This document shows, in pieces, positions 31,260 to 42,782 of a DNA stretch of 50,506 nt (the stretch's first letter is position 1; the number at the start of each line of letters is the position of its first letter). Below the pieces are notes generated by a model. The model did not search any database. It was not told the origin of the DNA and saw only the letters and a program-made list of their open reading frames with translations. The stretch is from the NCBI GenBank assembly GCA_025449115.1, contig JAHLKC010000198.1:1-50506 (forward strand), in the 5' to 3' direction. The position numbers were made by a program, and so were the translations under genes. The stretch is from Chytridium lagenaria. Taxonomy: Eukaryota; Chytridiomycota; Chytridiomycetes; Chytridiales; Chytridiaceae.

Positions 31260-34200
31260 TGTTTAATTGTGGTCAAAAGAGGACACCTGGCTAGAGATTG
31301 CTGGGGTGCTAGACGAAACATCGAAAATAGATACGATGGAAACAACGAACCTCAAGCTCAACCAGCAGCAGCTGGAAGAGGTCATTTCCGTGGACGAGGA
31401 CGTGGTGGATTCCGTGGTTGTGGAGGCCCGCGGAAGAGGTGGTCGAGGCCGTGGTGGTTGGAACCGTGGCCCTAATGCAAACGTAGCGAATCAGAACAAC
31501 AATCAAAACAACAACAACAACGGAGGGAATCCAGTAGTGTTAGTTGCCGCAGTGCCAACAGTCAACATTACTGGGGATGGCATGCTGCAAGCGAGAGATA
31601 CTAGATGGATGTTAGATTCAGGAGCTACTCACCATATGACGTTTCAACGCAACATCCTGTCAAACTACCGATCCATTCAGTGCAACATCAGCACGGCGGA
31701 CAGCCAGAGCGAGCTGGAATCGAAAGGGGTCGGAGACTGTGAAGTAAAGATTAGCTTTGGGGGAAGAACAGGAACGCTAATACTGAAGAATGTGTTATAT
31801 GTACCTAACATCGGACGGAACCTGATCTCGCTTGGGATGGCGAGGAAGAAAGAACTGGACATCTTTCCAAAAGATGATGGCTATGATCTGAAACCGAAGA
31901 AAGGACCATCAGCACAAGCGCTAGCAACTTTCACATACAGCAGCAAGGAAAACCTCATTTACCTTGATCAAGCGTCGGAGCCTAAACCCAGCACCTCCGT
32001 TGCAAAGGCTGGGAAGCCACTATCGCCACATCAGTGGCACCTGAGGATGGGTCATCTAGGAAAGAAGAGTGTGAAGAAGTTAGTGAGGGTTGCAAAGGGA
32101 GTCAACATGACAGATGAAGAGGACACTCACCTTTGCGAAGGGTGTGTTGATGGAAAGATGACAAGAGTTTCATTCCCTGACAAACCTGACGAATTCAAAG
32201 CAAAAGAACCGCTTGAGAAGATCCATGTCGATATTGTGGGTCCTATGAAGAACACATCAAACGGCGGCGCTCGTTACTTTTTAACGATTGTGGACAGCGC
32301 CACAAACTACGTGACGGTCTATTTATGCAAGAAGAAAAACGAATCAGTCAAGTACATCAAGGGCTACAAAGAAGAAGCAGAAAAACGCATTAAACATAAA
32401 CTAAAAGAGATTGTGGCGGACAACGGTGGGGAGTTCAACAATAAGGCAATGAAGAATTGGTGCTTGGAGCATGGAATTCGACTCACCTTTACCATGCCAT
32501 ACACACCGCAACAGAACGGTGTTGCTGAGAGGATGAACCGGAACCTTAACGAGCGTTCTAAAAGTATGTTAAGCTCGTCAAAACTTGAAACGCGTTTTTG
32601 GGGAGAAGCTGTAATGGCGGCGGCGTACCTCATTAACCGATCTCCTACCCGCACCAACGAAGAAGACGCGACACCACTTGAGAAATTCGCCGGGGTCAAG
32701 CCTGACCTCTCGAGGTTGCGTGTTTGGGGTGCCTCTCTCTTGTCTTGATCCCAAAGCAGCAAAGAAAGAAAGGCGACTTTAACGCTCGCCGCTGCGTGCT
32801 TGTGGGATATGAACCGCTTGGATACCGACTGTGGGACCTACAAGAAAATAAGCTGGTTAGAAGCAAGTCTGTCAGTTTTGACGAAGGAGTTTTTGGGGCG
32901 GAAGAGAAGAAAGGAGACGAGAAGTTTGAAGGAGATGTATTAGAATGGAAGAGTGATTTGGACTTACCAGATTACAACACGGATTCATCAAGTTCTGGTG
33001 GAAGCGAGGGCGAAACTGCTGTGGATGATAACTCCGATGAAGAGGAAGATGATAATGTTAGTTATCACACACCGGATCGTGAAGACTACAACGAAGAAGA
33101 TAGAGAAGAACCTCGCTCACCTACGGTTCGTCATTCAGGTGGAAGAAGGGTACCAAATTTCCGTGAAGACCTGGATGAACCGTATGAAACATCCCTTCAA
33201 GGTCAACAAGGAACAAGAAGAAACCTGGAGAGTTTTGGACGGTTAAGCCATCCGCCAACACCGCATCATGGGAAGAAGAAGATGATGAGCCAAAAACTTA
33301 CTTAGAAGCGATGCAGAGGAAGGAGAAGGATGAATGGAGAAAAGCGATGGAAGAGGAGATGAAGAGCTTGGTCGAGATGGGGACTTGGAGGCTGGTGCCC
33401 CGACCAAAAGATAAGAAGATTATCAAATCTGGATGGGTGTACAAAACAAAACGTGATGAGTTGGGAAATTTGGACAAACGCAAAGCACGTTTCGTTGCAA
33501 AAGGATATTCGCAGAAACAAGGTCTTGATTACGATGAGAAGTTTGCACTTGTTATTAAGCAAGCCACGTTAAGAGTCATGCTGGCGATTGCCTGTCAAGT
33601 GGACATGGAGATTAGGCAATACAATGTTAAGACTGCGTTTTTAAACGGCAAGCTAGAAGATCACGAGATCTATATCGAGCAACCTGAAGGATTCGTTGTT
33701 GAAGGGAAAGAAGACTGGGTTTGCTTGTGTATGAAGAGTCTCTACGGCTTGGTTCAAGCACCGATGTGTTTCAATAACGACCTGAACACATTCCAAGTCG
33801 ATGAGGAGCGTTTCACAATTTCAGCAGCAGACCCGTGTCTCTACTACAAGAGGAACGGCAAGGACCTTACCATGAAAGGGGTCTATGTCGACGATATCAT
33901 TGAAGCGTCAACAAGCAAGGAGGAACTAGACAGATCGGAGAAAAGATTTATGAGACGTTACCGTGGAACTCGAGCTGCAAGTTTTCGATACGTGTTGGGC
34001 TGGCAGTGCCGCTATGATCGTGTGAAAGGCAAGATTGTGGTGTTCCAGCAGAGATACATGAAACGATGGGTCATAAGCTGGAATTACCGAAAACCCTTTT
34101 ACATTACACGCCAATGGACCTGTCAAAAAGCTGTTGAAGACGATGGAAGGCGAGATAACTAAAGCGAACGAGAAGCGACAAGGATACCGACAGTACACAG

Positions 34201-34854
34201 GATCCTTGATGCATGCTATGATTGGAACGCGACCAGATATCGCGTTTGCACTGGGAATGGCGGCTAGATTTCAATAAAAATCCTTACCCAGCACATTGGG
34301 ACGCGCTTTACCGCACTTGTGGATATCTTCAGCAGACGAAGCAGCTGGGGATTCAATACTCACGTTGAGAGAAACTGGAGTTGGTGGGTTATGCCGATGC
34401 CGACATGGGGACGGACCCTGCGGACATGAAGTCTACTAGTGGATTTGTGATTACTTTGAATGGGGGAGCTGTTGTGTGGGGAACTAAGAAGCAAGCGACA
34501 ACGGCTCAGTCTACTGCCGACGCTGAATATGTCTCTTTGAGTGAGGCATCATCACATATGATTTGGGTTAGTCAGCTTCTGGGGGAGCTAGGATACTCGT
34601 TTAACGACGCACCAGTCATTTATGGCGACAACACAACGGCAAACGTGCTAGCCAGCACGCCAATCATATCACAGAGTTCTCGTCATGTGGACCGAAGGTT
34701 TCACGTCATCAGAGACAGAGTTAACGCGAAGAAGATACGCGTTGAATACTTTAACACGAAGTTACAACCTGCGGATTTGTTTACAAAAGCATTACCGCGA
34801 ACTCAGTTTGAAGAATTACGCGCCAAGTTTGGAATGGTTAAAGTAGTGGAGTAA
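31260..34854 (+). pseudogene. Gag (3' end)-Pol of copia family B, copy B, 5'-truncated
   Basis: Starts abruptly at the zinc knuckle (Cys codon at 31260, then KRGHLARDCWGAR) directly after the family A LTR. It continues through an Asn/Gly/Arg-rich linker, protease WMLDSGATHHMTFQ, GAG-pre-integrase (HQWHLRMGHLGKKS; CEGCVDGKM), integrase (HVDIVGPMKNTSNGGARYF; ADNGGEFNN; QQNGVAERMNR), an acidic linker, RT ([30 protein letters not shown]) and RNase H (GYADADMGTD; STADAEYVSLSEAS; RRFHVIRDRV), ending KVVE and TAA 34852-34854. Frame breaks at about 32740, 33300, 34100 and 34270-34370. The gag N-terminus and 5' LTR are missing, so it cannot be autonomous. Confidence 0.85.
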
Positions 34855-34885
34855 AACTGCACGTTTCGAAAACTGAGGGGGAGAA

Positions 34886-35260
34886 TGTTGGGTTTCATCT
34901 TTCTAGTTTGTTTACTCACCCACATTTAAATTTGTCTAAGTCTATTGTTGCTCCCGTCTAAATTCTTGCCTTCATTCCTTAAGTTAAAAGTTGTCAGTTT
35001 GATATGTTTTAAACCCCGCCCGTAGTTTATTTATTATGTTTAATTTTGGGACAATGAGGGATGCACGGTCAGAAGACCTTAAAGCTAGGAGTGCCACCCA
35101 CATATTATTTTTGTATTGTTTTAACCTATATTAATAATAAGTTAGTTGTCATCAGTATTAGTTAGTCGTCACCTTTGGAGACTCGTTCACCAGTTCATTA
35201 TACATTTATTAGTTTATTAAGTTTATTACTATAATTACAAAGAGCCCCGTAAACCCTACA
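34886..35260 (+). repeat. 3' LTR of copia family B, copy B
   Basis: 375 bp, TGTTGGGTTTCATC to CCCTACA, directly after the polypurine tract CTGAGGGGGAGAA. Homologous to 35669-36047 (inverted) and 38469-38818. Confidence 0.85.
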
Positions 35261-35667
35261 TTCACGCGTCATTAGAGTTGAGCGCGAACACGCCCACTGG
35301 ACTTCTTATTTACTTTCTGGACTCATTTGAATTTCCCACTTTGATTTACCTTCCTTGATTTTTTAATTTTCTTTATGCCAGTTTAATTATAACTCTACCT
35401 GTTTGTGATTGTACATTCCCTTCTAGCCATTATTCCCTTTGTTCCCGTCAAGGCTCTCTGATTTGCTTATCTTTGTAGTGGAGAGTTTAACGCGTGAGTC
35501 CACGCGTCTCCGATAGGTTTACCTTTGTGTTGTCTTTCCTCTTTACTTGTTCGTTTTATTTGAGTATTAAAGACTGATGTATTGAGTCTAAATAAATTAA
35601 GAACGTTGTTTAAAAAAAAGTGCGTTTAATTTTGTTTTAATTGAGCCCAGTGAACAACAAGTATTCA
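35261..35667 (+). repeat. Family A LTR fragment
   Basis: Matches the family A LTR from its ACGCGT...TTAGAGTTGAGCGCG segment to AGTATTCA. It lacks the first ~100 bp (cut by the copy B LTR) and the last three bases (cut by the next LTR). Paired ACGCGT boxes at 35490-35495 and 35502-35507 are intact. Confidence 0.85.
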
Positions 35668-35668
35668 T

Positions 35669-36047
35669 TGTAGGGGTTACGGGGCTCAAATGTAATTCAA
35701 GTTTAATATATTAATAAAGTAATTAAACAAAGAAAACTGATGATGGAGTCTCCAGAGGTGACAGGGAGCTGATAACGATGAAACTTCTATATATTGATGT
35801 TAACACGTTCTTCAAAAATACATGTAGAGTGGGGATTTCCATTAGATCTCATTACCCGTCAATCCCTCTTTTTTCGTATCATAAAACAAACATAGAATAA
35901 TAAAGTTGAGGGATTAACGCATCCTCAAATGGAATGAGGAGCTCAACACAATGATCAACTCAAATTAAAACAGTTTGAGGGCAAAACAACTTCGACAAAA
36001 ATAGAATGTGGGCGAGTAAAACAAAATAGAAAGATGAAAACCCAACA
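35669..36047 (-). repeat. 3' LTR of copia family B, copy C
   Basis: 379 bp; in minus orientation TGTTGGGTTTTCATC to CCCTACA, preceded by the polypurine tract CTGAGGGGGATAA. Confidence 0.85.
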
Positions 36048-38468
36048 TTATCCCCCTCAGCTTTCTAACCTTGCATTTTTAGTCAACCACTTTAACCATT
36101 CCAAACTTTGCTCGTAATTCTTCAAATTGTGTTCGAGGCAAAACTTTCGTGAACAAGTCTGCAGGTTGCTCCTTTGTGTTAAGGTACTCAACGCGTATTT
36201 TCTTCGCGTTAAACATGGAACCTTCTATCCACATGTCGAGAACTTTGCGAAATTATTGGCGTGCTTGTGAGGGAATTGCCCGTGATGTTGTTGCCGTAAA
36301 TCACTGGATGGTCATTGAACGTAAAACCCAACTCCCCCTGAAGTTGGCTGACCCATATCATATGCGACGATGCTTCACTAAACATATTCAGCCTCGGCTG
36401 TAGACTGAGCCGTCGTTGCTTGCTTTTTCGTTCCCCACACCACAGCTCCCCCGTTCAAGGTGATTACAAAACCACTCGTTGACTTCATGTCGTCCGGATC
36501 AGTTCACATGTTGGCATCTGCATATCCCACCAATTCAAGCTTATCTTTTCTAATATACTGAATTCCCAACTGCTTCGTTTGCTGCAAATATCCAAAAGTT
36601 CGGTAAAGCGCATCCCAATGCGCCAGGTAAGGGTTTTCTTGGAATCTAGCACTCATTCCGAGTTCGAATGCAATATAAGGTCCAGTCCCAATCATCGCGT
36701 GCACCGGTATCCTTGTTTCTTCTCGTTCGTTTTCGTTATCTGGCCTTCCATGTTCTTCAGGAGTTTCTTGACGGCGTCCATTGGGGTATAGTGTAAAAGA
36801 GTTTTCGTATTTCCAGCTTTTGACCCATCGTTTCGATGTATCTCTGCTGGAGCACCACAATCTTCCCTTTTACACAATCATAGCGACACTGCCACCCCAG
36901 GACGTAACAAAAACTTGGAGCTCTCGTACCTCGGTAATGTCTCATTAACCGTTTTTCTGATCGGTCTAACTCCTCCTTGCTTGTCAAACGCCTCTATGAT
37001 ATCATCGACATAGACTCCCTTTAAGGTAAGGTCCTTGCCGTTTTGCTTGTAGTAAAGACATGGATCCGCCGCAGAGCGAGTAAACTTTTCCTCGTTGACT
37101 TGGAATGTGTTTAGGTCGGTGTTGAAACACATTGGTGCTTGAACGAGTCCGTAGAGGCTCTTCATGCATAAGCACACCCAGTCTTCTTTCCCTTCGACGA
37201 CGAATCCTTCTGGTTGTTCGATATAGATCTCATGATCTTCAAGCTTTCCATTCAAGAACGCGGTCTTGACGTCGTATTGTTGCTTGATGACAGGTGCGAA
37301 CTTCTCGTCATAGTCAATTCCTTGTTTTTGCGAGTAACCTTTAGCGACAAATCTAGCTTTGCGTTTGTCGAGATTTCCCAGCTCATCTCGCTTTGTTTTG
37401 TACAGCCATCCTGATTTAATAATCTTTCTCCCTTTTGGTCGGGGAACCAACCTCCATGTTCCCATCTCAACCCTCGTTAAAAATCACTGACTTGCTTCTA
37501 ACCAACTTATTTGTTTGCAAATCCAAAGGCGATAGCCCAGCGGCTCATACCCAACGAGAGCACAGCGTCGTGCATTTAAGTCTCCCTTCTTTCGTTGTTG
37601 CTTGGGTATCAAGACAAGCGCCAGGCAACCCCAACCACGAAGTCTTGACAAGTCAGGTTTCACTCCAGCAATCTCTCAAGCGGCGTTGCATCTTGTTCGT
37701 TTGTTCTGGTTGGTGATCGGTTAATGGGTTAAGCTGCAGCCATCACGGCTTCACCCCAAAAACGCGTTTCGAGTTTTGATGAGCTCAACATGCTTTTAGA
37801 CCTCTCGTTCAAGGTCCTGTTCATCCGTTCAGCAACACCGTTCTGTTGCGGTGTGTACGGCATGGTGAAGGAAGGTGAGTCGAATCCCATGCTCTAAACA
37901 CCGATTCTTCATCTGTTTGTTGTTGAATTCGCCGCCGTTGTCTGCCACGATTTCAATGAGCTTCCTTTTGATTTTCTTCTCGGCTTCTTCTTTAAAACTT
38001 TTGATGTACTTGAACGACTCATTCTTCTTCTTGCACAGATAAACGGTAACGTAGTTTGTCGCGCTATCGACAATGGTAAGAAAGTAACGTGCGACACCCA
38101 TTTGACGCGGTTTTCATAGGTCCAACGATATCAACATAGATTTTCTCGAGAGAGTCTTTGGCCATCAACTCGTCGGGCTTGTCAGGAAATGATGTCCTTG
38201 TCATTTTCCCATCAACACATCCCTCACAAAGGTAAGTGTCTTCTTCATTCATCATGTTGACCCCCTTCGCTACCTTCATTAACTTCTTCACTCCCTTCTT
38301 TCCTAGATGACCCATCCGCAAGTGCCACTGGTGCGGTGTCAGAGGCTTCTCGGCCTTTACTGAAGCGGTGCTTGGCTTGAATTCGATCACTTGATCAACG
38401 TAAATGAGGTTCTCTTTGCTGCTGTAGGTGAACGTTGCAAGTGCTTGTGCTGACGGTTCTTTCTTTAT
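36048..38468 (-). pseudogene. Pol of copia family B, copy C, truncated and decayed
   Basis: Minus-strand pieces in order: GAG-pre-integrase (HQWHLRMGHLGKKG; CEGCVDGKMTRTSFP, 38150-38350), integrase (GPMKTASNG; ATNYVTVYLCKKK; ADNGGEFNNKQMKN, 37829-38130), RT ([42 protein letters not shown], 36900-37465) and RNase H (36100-36540). A segment of the RT is deleted (VIKQ joins QYDVKTAF). Frames are broken throughout. Gag, protease and 5' LTR are absent; homology stops near 38468 at another LTR. Confidence 0.8.
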
Positions 38469-38818
38469 TTCGTCTAAGTTGTTTTTTCCCCCAAACTCTA
38501 TTTGTTTACGCGTTAATTTAAGTTTTGCTTTGATCAGTTGTATGAGCTCCTCATTTCATTTGAGGAAGCGTTAATCCCTAACTTTATTATTTTATGTTTA
38601 GTCTATGATACATAAAAGGAGGGATTTACGGGTCATGAGTTCTGGTGCAAATCCCCATCTCCTATGTGTGTTGCAAAATGAAGTTAACATTAATACATGG
38701 AAGTTTCATCGTTATTAGCTCCCTGTCACCTCTGGAGACTCCATCATCAGTTTTCATAGTTTTATTTACTTTATTAAATCATTATATTTAATTACATTTG
38801 AGCCCCGTATCCCCTACA
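38469..38818 (+). repeat. 5' LTR of copia family B, copy D, lacking its first ~55 bp
   Basis: Aligns with copies B and C from inside the LTR to CCCCTACA at 38818. Followed by the primer-binding site TGGTAGCACTTC (38821-38832). Confidence 0.8.
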
Positions 38819-38931
38819 AGTGGTAGCACTTCACCTGGTTTGAAGGAGGAGTGAATCGATCCATTTGACGGCCAAAGAGTAAAAGAGAGAAGAGCGATCG
38901 TCCCAAGAAAGAAAGCTGTCAACAGGAGAAG

Positions 38932-39543
38932 ATGACGAAAGAGAATGACGACAAACCTGTGATGTTTGATGGCAAACAGTTCCACACCTGGAAGTACCGC
39001 ATGGTCCGGTATCTGAAAGGCCAAGGCCTTTGGAAAATCGTCGAGAAGGGCTGGACGCCCTATGCAGTCGTAGACACGCCTACAAATACCGAAAACAAGA
39101 CTAGCTTAGAAAAAGATGACCTGGACATGAAAGCAAAAGCAAGAATCGAATCAAGAGCTCACGACGTCATCCTACCGTTGATACAGGATGAACCCACGGC
39201 AAAGGCAACTTGGAATAAAATCATGGAGACCTATGAGAGAAAGGCTCAGACAAACAGAAACGCGATAAGATGCAAACTCACAAACTTGAAGATGAAAGAA
39301 GAAGAAGACTTGAAGACTTACATCGCGGAAGTCTCGTCAACCATTCAGCAACTGAAGGCTGCGGGGGAGGACACGGCAACCCCGCAACACATCTCCATCC
39401 TCTTGACGACCCTCCCAGAAGCATACGACATCATAGTCAACCTTCTTGAGAACGAACCTAAAGCCGAGGCTGACTATGCCTTTGTCGTCGGAAAACTGTT
39501 AGACCATGAAACGAAACTGAAAGAGAGAAAGAAGGAAAAATGA
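38932..39543 (+). CDS. Gag of copia family B, copy D
   Basis: 203 codons, ATG 38932: FDGKQFHTWKYRMVRYLKGQ at the start, then LKMKEEEDLKTYIAEVSSTI and LLTTLPEAYDIIVNLLE, the typical copia Gag (UBN2-like) capsid region. It ends at a TGA just before the zinc-knuckle region, where one base in an A run breaks the frame. Confidence 0.8.
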   Translation: MTKENDDKPVMFDGKQFHTWKYRMVRYLKGQGLWKIVEKGWTPYAVVDTPTNTENKTSLEKDDLDMKAKARIESRAHDVILPLIQDEPTAKATWNKIMETYERKAQTNRNAIRCKLTNLKMKEEEDLKTYIAEVSSTIQQLKAAGEDTATPQHISILLTTLPEAYDIIVNLLENEPKAEADYAFVVGKLLDHETKLKERKKEK

Positions 39544-40818
39544 AGAGGAACGAAGGCGCCCAGGCTCATGCTGCGGGACGCTATAACAACCAGCAACAAA
39601 GACATCGCGGTGGTGAGGACCGAGAATGCTACAATTGCGGGAAAGAGAGGACACCTAGCAAGAGATTGTGGCAAGAGAAGACACCTGGCAAGAGACTGTT
39701 TGGGGGCTAGAAGAAACGACAACAACGACAACAGAAACGAGAGGGAGAACGAACCTCCAGCTCAACCAGCAGCAGCAGAAAGAGCCCAGTTCCGTGGAAG
39801 AGGACAAGGAGGTTTCCGTGCTGAGGTGGTCGCGGGAGAGGTGGTCAAGGCCGAGGTGGTTGGAACCGAGGACCTAACGCAAATGTAGCAAATCAGAACA
39901 ACAACAATCAAAGCAACAACAGAGGGAATCCAGTAGTCTTCGTTGCAGCAGTGCCAACCGTTAACTTGAGTAGGGATGGCGCGTTGCACGCGAGTAACAC
40001 TGGATGGATATTCGATTTAGGAGTGAGTAGCCACATGACCTTTCAACGCAACATCCTGACCAACTATCGTTTCATCCAGTGAAACATCAGCACTGCGGAT
40101 AGCTAGAGCGAGCTCAATCAAGAGGAGTAGGAGACTGTGAAGTGAAGATTAGGAACGGTGGAAGAACGGGAACGTTAGTGTTAAAAAACGTTCTCTACGT
40201 ACCTAACTTTGGACGGAACTTGATCTCGCTTGGGATGGCAAGGAAGAAAGATCTTGACATCTTTCCGAAAAACACCGGATAGGACTTGAAACCGAAGAAG
40301 GAACCGTCAGCACAAGAGTTGCAACGTTCACATATAGCAACAAAGAACACCTCATCTACCTTGATCAAGTGATCGATTCAAAACCCAGCGTGTCCTTGGC
40401 GAAGGTTGGAAAGCCAGTGACTCCGCATCAATGGCATCTGCGGATGGGCCATCTAGGAAAGAAGGGAGTGAAGAAACTAGTGAAGACCATTCACCTCTGC
40501 GAAGAGTGTGTTGATGGAAAGATGACACGTGCATCTTTTGCTGACAAACCCGACGAATTGAAAGCTAAAGACCCGCTCGAGAAGATCCACGTTGATGTTG
40601 TCGGGCCTATGAAAACCGCGTCAAATAGCGGCGCTCGCTATTTCCTTACCATCGTCAACAGCGCCACAAACTACGTGACCGTAAATCTCTGCAAGAAAAA
40701 GAGCCAATCAACCAAGTACATCAAGAGTTTCAAAGAGGAAGCAGAAAAGAAAATCAAAAGAAACCTAATAGAAATCGTCGCAGATAACGGAGGAGAGTTC
40801 ACAAATGTAAACTGGTGA
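39544..40818 (+). pseudogene. Zinc knuckle to integrase of copia family B, copy D, decayed
   Basis: CCHC knuckle with a duplicated second half (39627-39706), Arg/Gly-rich linker, protease remnant WIFDLGVSSHM (catalytic DSG changed to DLG), in-frame stops near 40081 and 40103, GAG-pre-integrase and integrase start (GPMKTASNSGARYF; ADNGGEFTN). It breaks off at about 40812 into an inverted LTR. Confidence 0.75.
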
Positions 40819-40985
40819 CGAGGTCTCCAGAGGTGACTACTGAATAATACTGATGACAACTAACTTTTTGTTATTAAACGCTTCCAAAACACTACAGGTA
40901 AATATGCCGTGATTTGGTTTAGTTACTTTACAGTGAAATAAAGTATGCGGGTAAGTAAAACAAACTAGAAAGATGAAACCAAACA
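40815..40985 (-). repeat. Family B LTR fragment, copy E
   Basis: Inverted, about 170 bp, corresponding to the start of the LTR (TGTTTGGTTTCATCTTTCTAG on the minus strand). Confidence 0.7.
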
Positions 40986-41205
40986 TTCTCCCCGTCAGCT
41001 TTCTAAACGTGCAGTTTTACTCAACTACTTTAACCATCCCAAACTTAGCGCGTAATGCTTCAAACTGAGTTCGCGTCAATGCTTTAGTAAACATATCTGC
41101 AGGTTGTAACTTTGTGTTAAGGTACTCAACGCGTATCTTCTCCGCGTTAACTCTGTCTCTGATAACGTGAAACCTCCTGTCCACATGGCGAGAGCCTGCT
41201 TGCAA
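40986..41205 (-). pseudogene. RNase H C-terminal fragment of copia family B, copy E
   Basis: Reads RHVDRRFHVIRDRVNAEKIR, LNTKLQPADMFTKALTRTQF, AKFGMVKVVE, stop at 41017. Only the last ~60 codons remain. Confidence 0.8.
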
Positions 41206-41391
41206 GTAAGTCTTTTGGTTCTCCTATCACTGTCTGTTAGTGAGTCCTGTAGTTCTTCTGTCAGGAGGTCTAATAGGTCTCCAGGTTCTAGACAATTCTG
41301 CCTATTACATCCGTTATTCAGCTCTGGAAAAAATGGGCTCGCAGGCGGGCTATAAAAGGAGCCCAAAGCGAGACAAAGGAAGAAGAAACAC

Positions 41392-41465
41392 ACACTGGCT
41401 ACCGGGGATTGAACCCGAGCGATGAAAACGCAGTGCGGTTAAATGGTGACCAACTAATAAATAAT
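41392..41465 (-). ncRNA. tRNA-Glu(UUC)-like sequence: tRNA pseudogene or tRNA-derived SINE head
   Basis: On the minus strand a D-arm-like AGTTGGT, an anticodon loop TTTTCAT flanked by GCG/CGC (anticodon TTC) and a T arm TCGGG-TTCAATC-CCCGG (B box) are spaced as in tRNA. The acceptor strands do not pair, so it is not a functional tRNA gene by eye. Confidence 0.35.
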
Positions 41466-42782
41466 AAAACAATGGAAAAACAAATTAAACATGAATACAT
41501 AGTAAAGAGAAAAAGGGGGGCGGTGGGCCAGGTAGCCAGGGTGCGAAAAAAGGAAAAAAAAAGGAAAAGACAGAAAACAAGAGAAGCGGAAGAAATGGCG
41601 GCGGCAGGGGTGGATGGTGGGGCAAGAGAACTCGCTGCACTTGATGGGGTGACACTGATGAACCCAAATCATACAAAGAAGCATGAGCAGCAACGACAAA
41701 GCAGAATAGAGACTGGCATTGGATGACGAGATGAAAAGTTTTGGAAAGGTTGAATTAAGACAGACCAAGGACAAGAAAATGATTCAGTCTAGTTTGTGAA
41801 GTTCTCCCTTTGGCCCTCTACTATTCAAGCCTTGACCATAGTAGAGGGAGAGTTCACTGTGCCGTGCCGCCATCCGCCTTATACGTACTATAGGTTGGAA
41901 TCGCGGCCACAGCTCCTCTTTTGCTGAGGCAAGGATTTGTTGCGCTGTACAGCCTTGCTGTTCTCGCTAGGTTTTATCATGGAAGAGGGGGAGAAATAAC
42001 GAATAATGAAGAAAAGAAAGAACCTAGGCGGGGATCACACGTACCTAGGTAGAAAGGGCTACGAGGAGGGAGTCTGTCCCGCTCCAAGGAGTATTCTGGG
42101 CCTTCACAATCATCTGTAAGCCGTTTTAACTCGTTCCTACTTCCTCCCTCGTCTGTCCACGGCTCCTCTCCGGTCGCACTCCCCATTGAGGACAAGTAGA
42201 CAGCCCAAATCATCGTAAAGGAAGTAGTACTTAAGTGGTTTATCCGAGCAGGTCTTCGCAAGGGGTTGTGCCATGAAGGCGTAATAACTCTGGTTTACCC
42301 TTGCTTAGACTCAGTTGTCTTGACCTAGCGTTGCGGCACCCCCCGACGACGTCCGATCCTTGAACGCCCCACAGAATACTCAAACACAATATATAATAAA
42401 AGGGTAGGAAGAGCACAGCTCAAGGCTGGCCTAGAACGAGGTCTTTATGGGTGTCGTAAATCTATTTAAGTTTGCTCAATCTCTACTTTACAAAATACAA
42501 TAGTGGGGGGATATATAAACACAAACGCAACTAAACACACACAACATAAATAAAAGCCCGTCGTCAATTCCCACACATAACAGGTCTCCACGCGCATAAG
42601 GGGCTCACATAGCCATGCGGAGTAGACAAGAAGGGTAGAGACGAAGGGCAAACGGGACGTAAGACAACCAACAAACGACCCAAGAGCTAGAAGTATTTAC
42701 GCGCTTGTGCCTGTCCAGTGGAGTTGCTTCATAACTTCACATTCACCCACACTTTAAAATCAGCGTTGGCTATACAAGATTA
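41466..42782. other. Region that should hold the 3' UTR/LTR of the Ty3 element; boundaries not determined
   Basis: No host gene recognised. A Lys/Glu-rich ORF (41409-41726) is low complexity. An imperfect inverted repeat lies at 41796-41857. On the minus strand the DNA just after the Ty3 stop reads TTTTAAAGTGTGGGTGAATG, a possible LTR start near 42757. The matching 5' LTR is outside the window, so this cannot be confirmed. Confidence 0.35.

Noticed and set aside
41409..41726. Lys/Glu-rich ORF of 105 codons
   Set aside because: Low-complexity composition over a purine-rich stretch, with no motif and a tRNA-like sequence overlapping its start.
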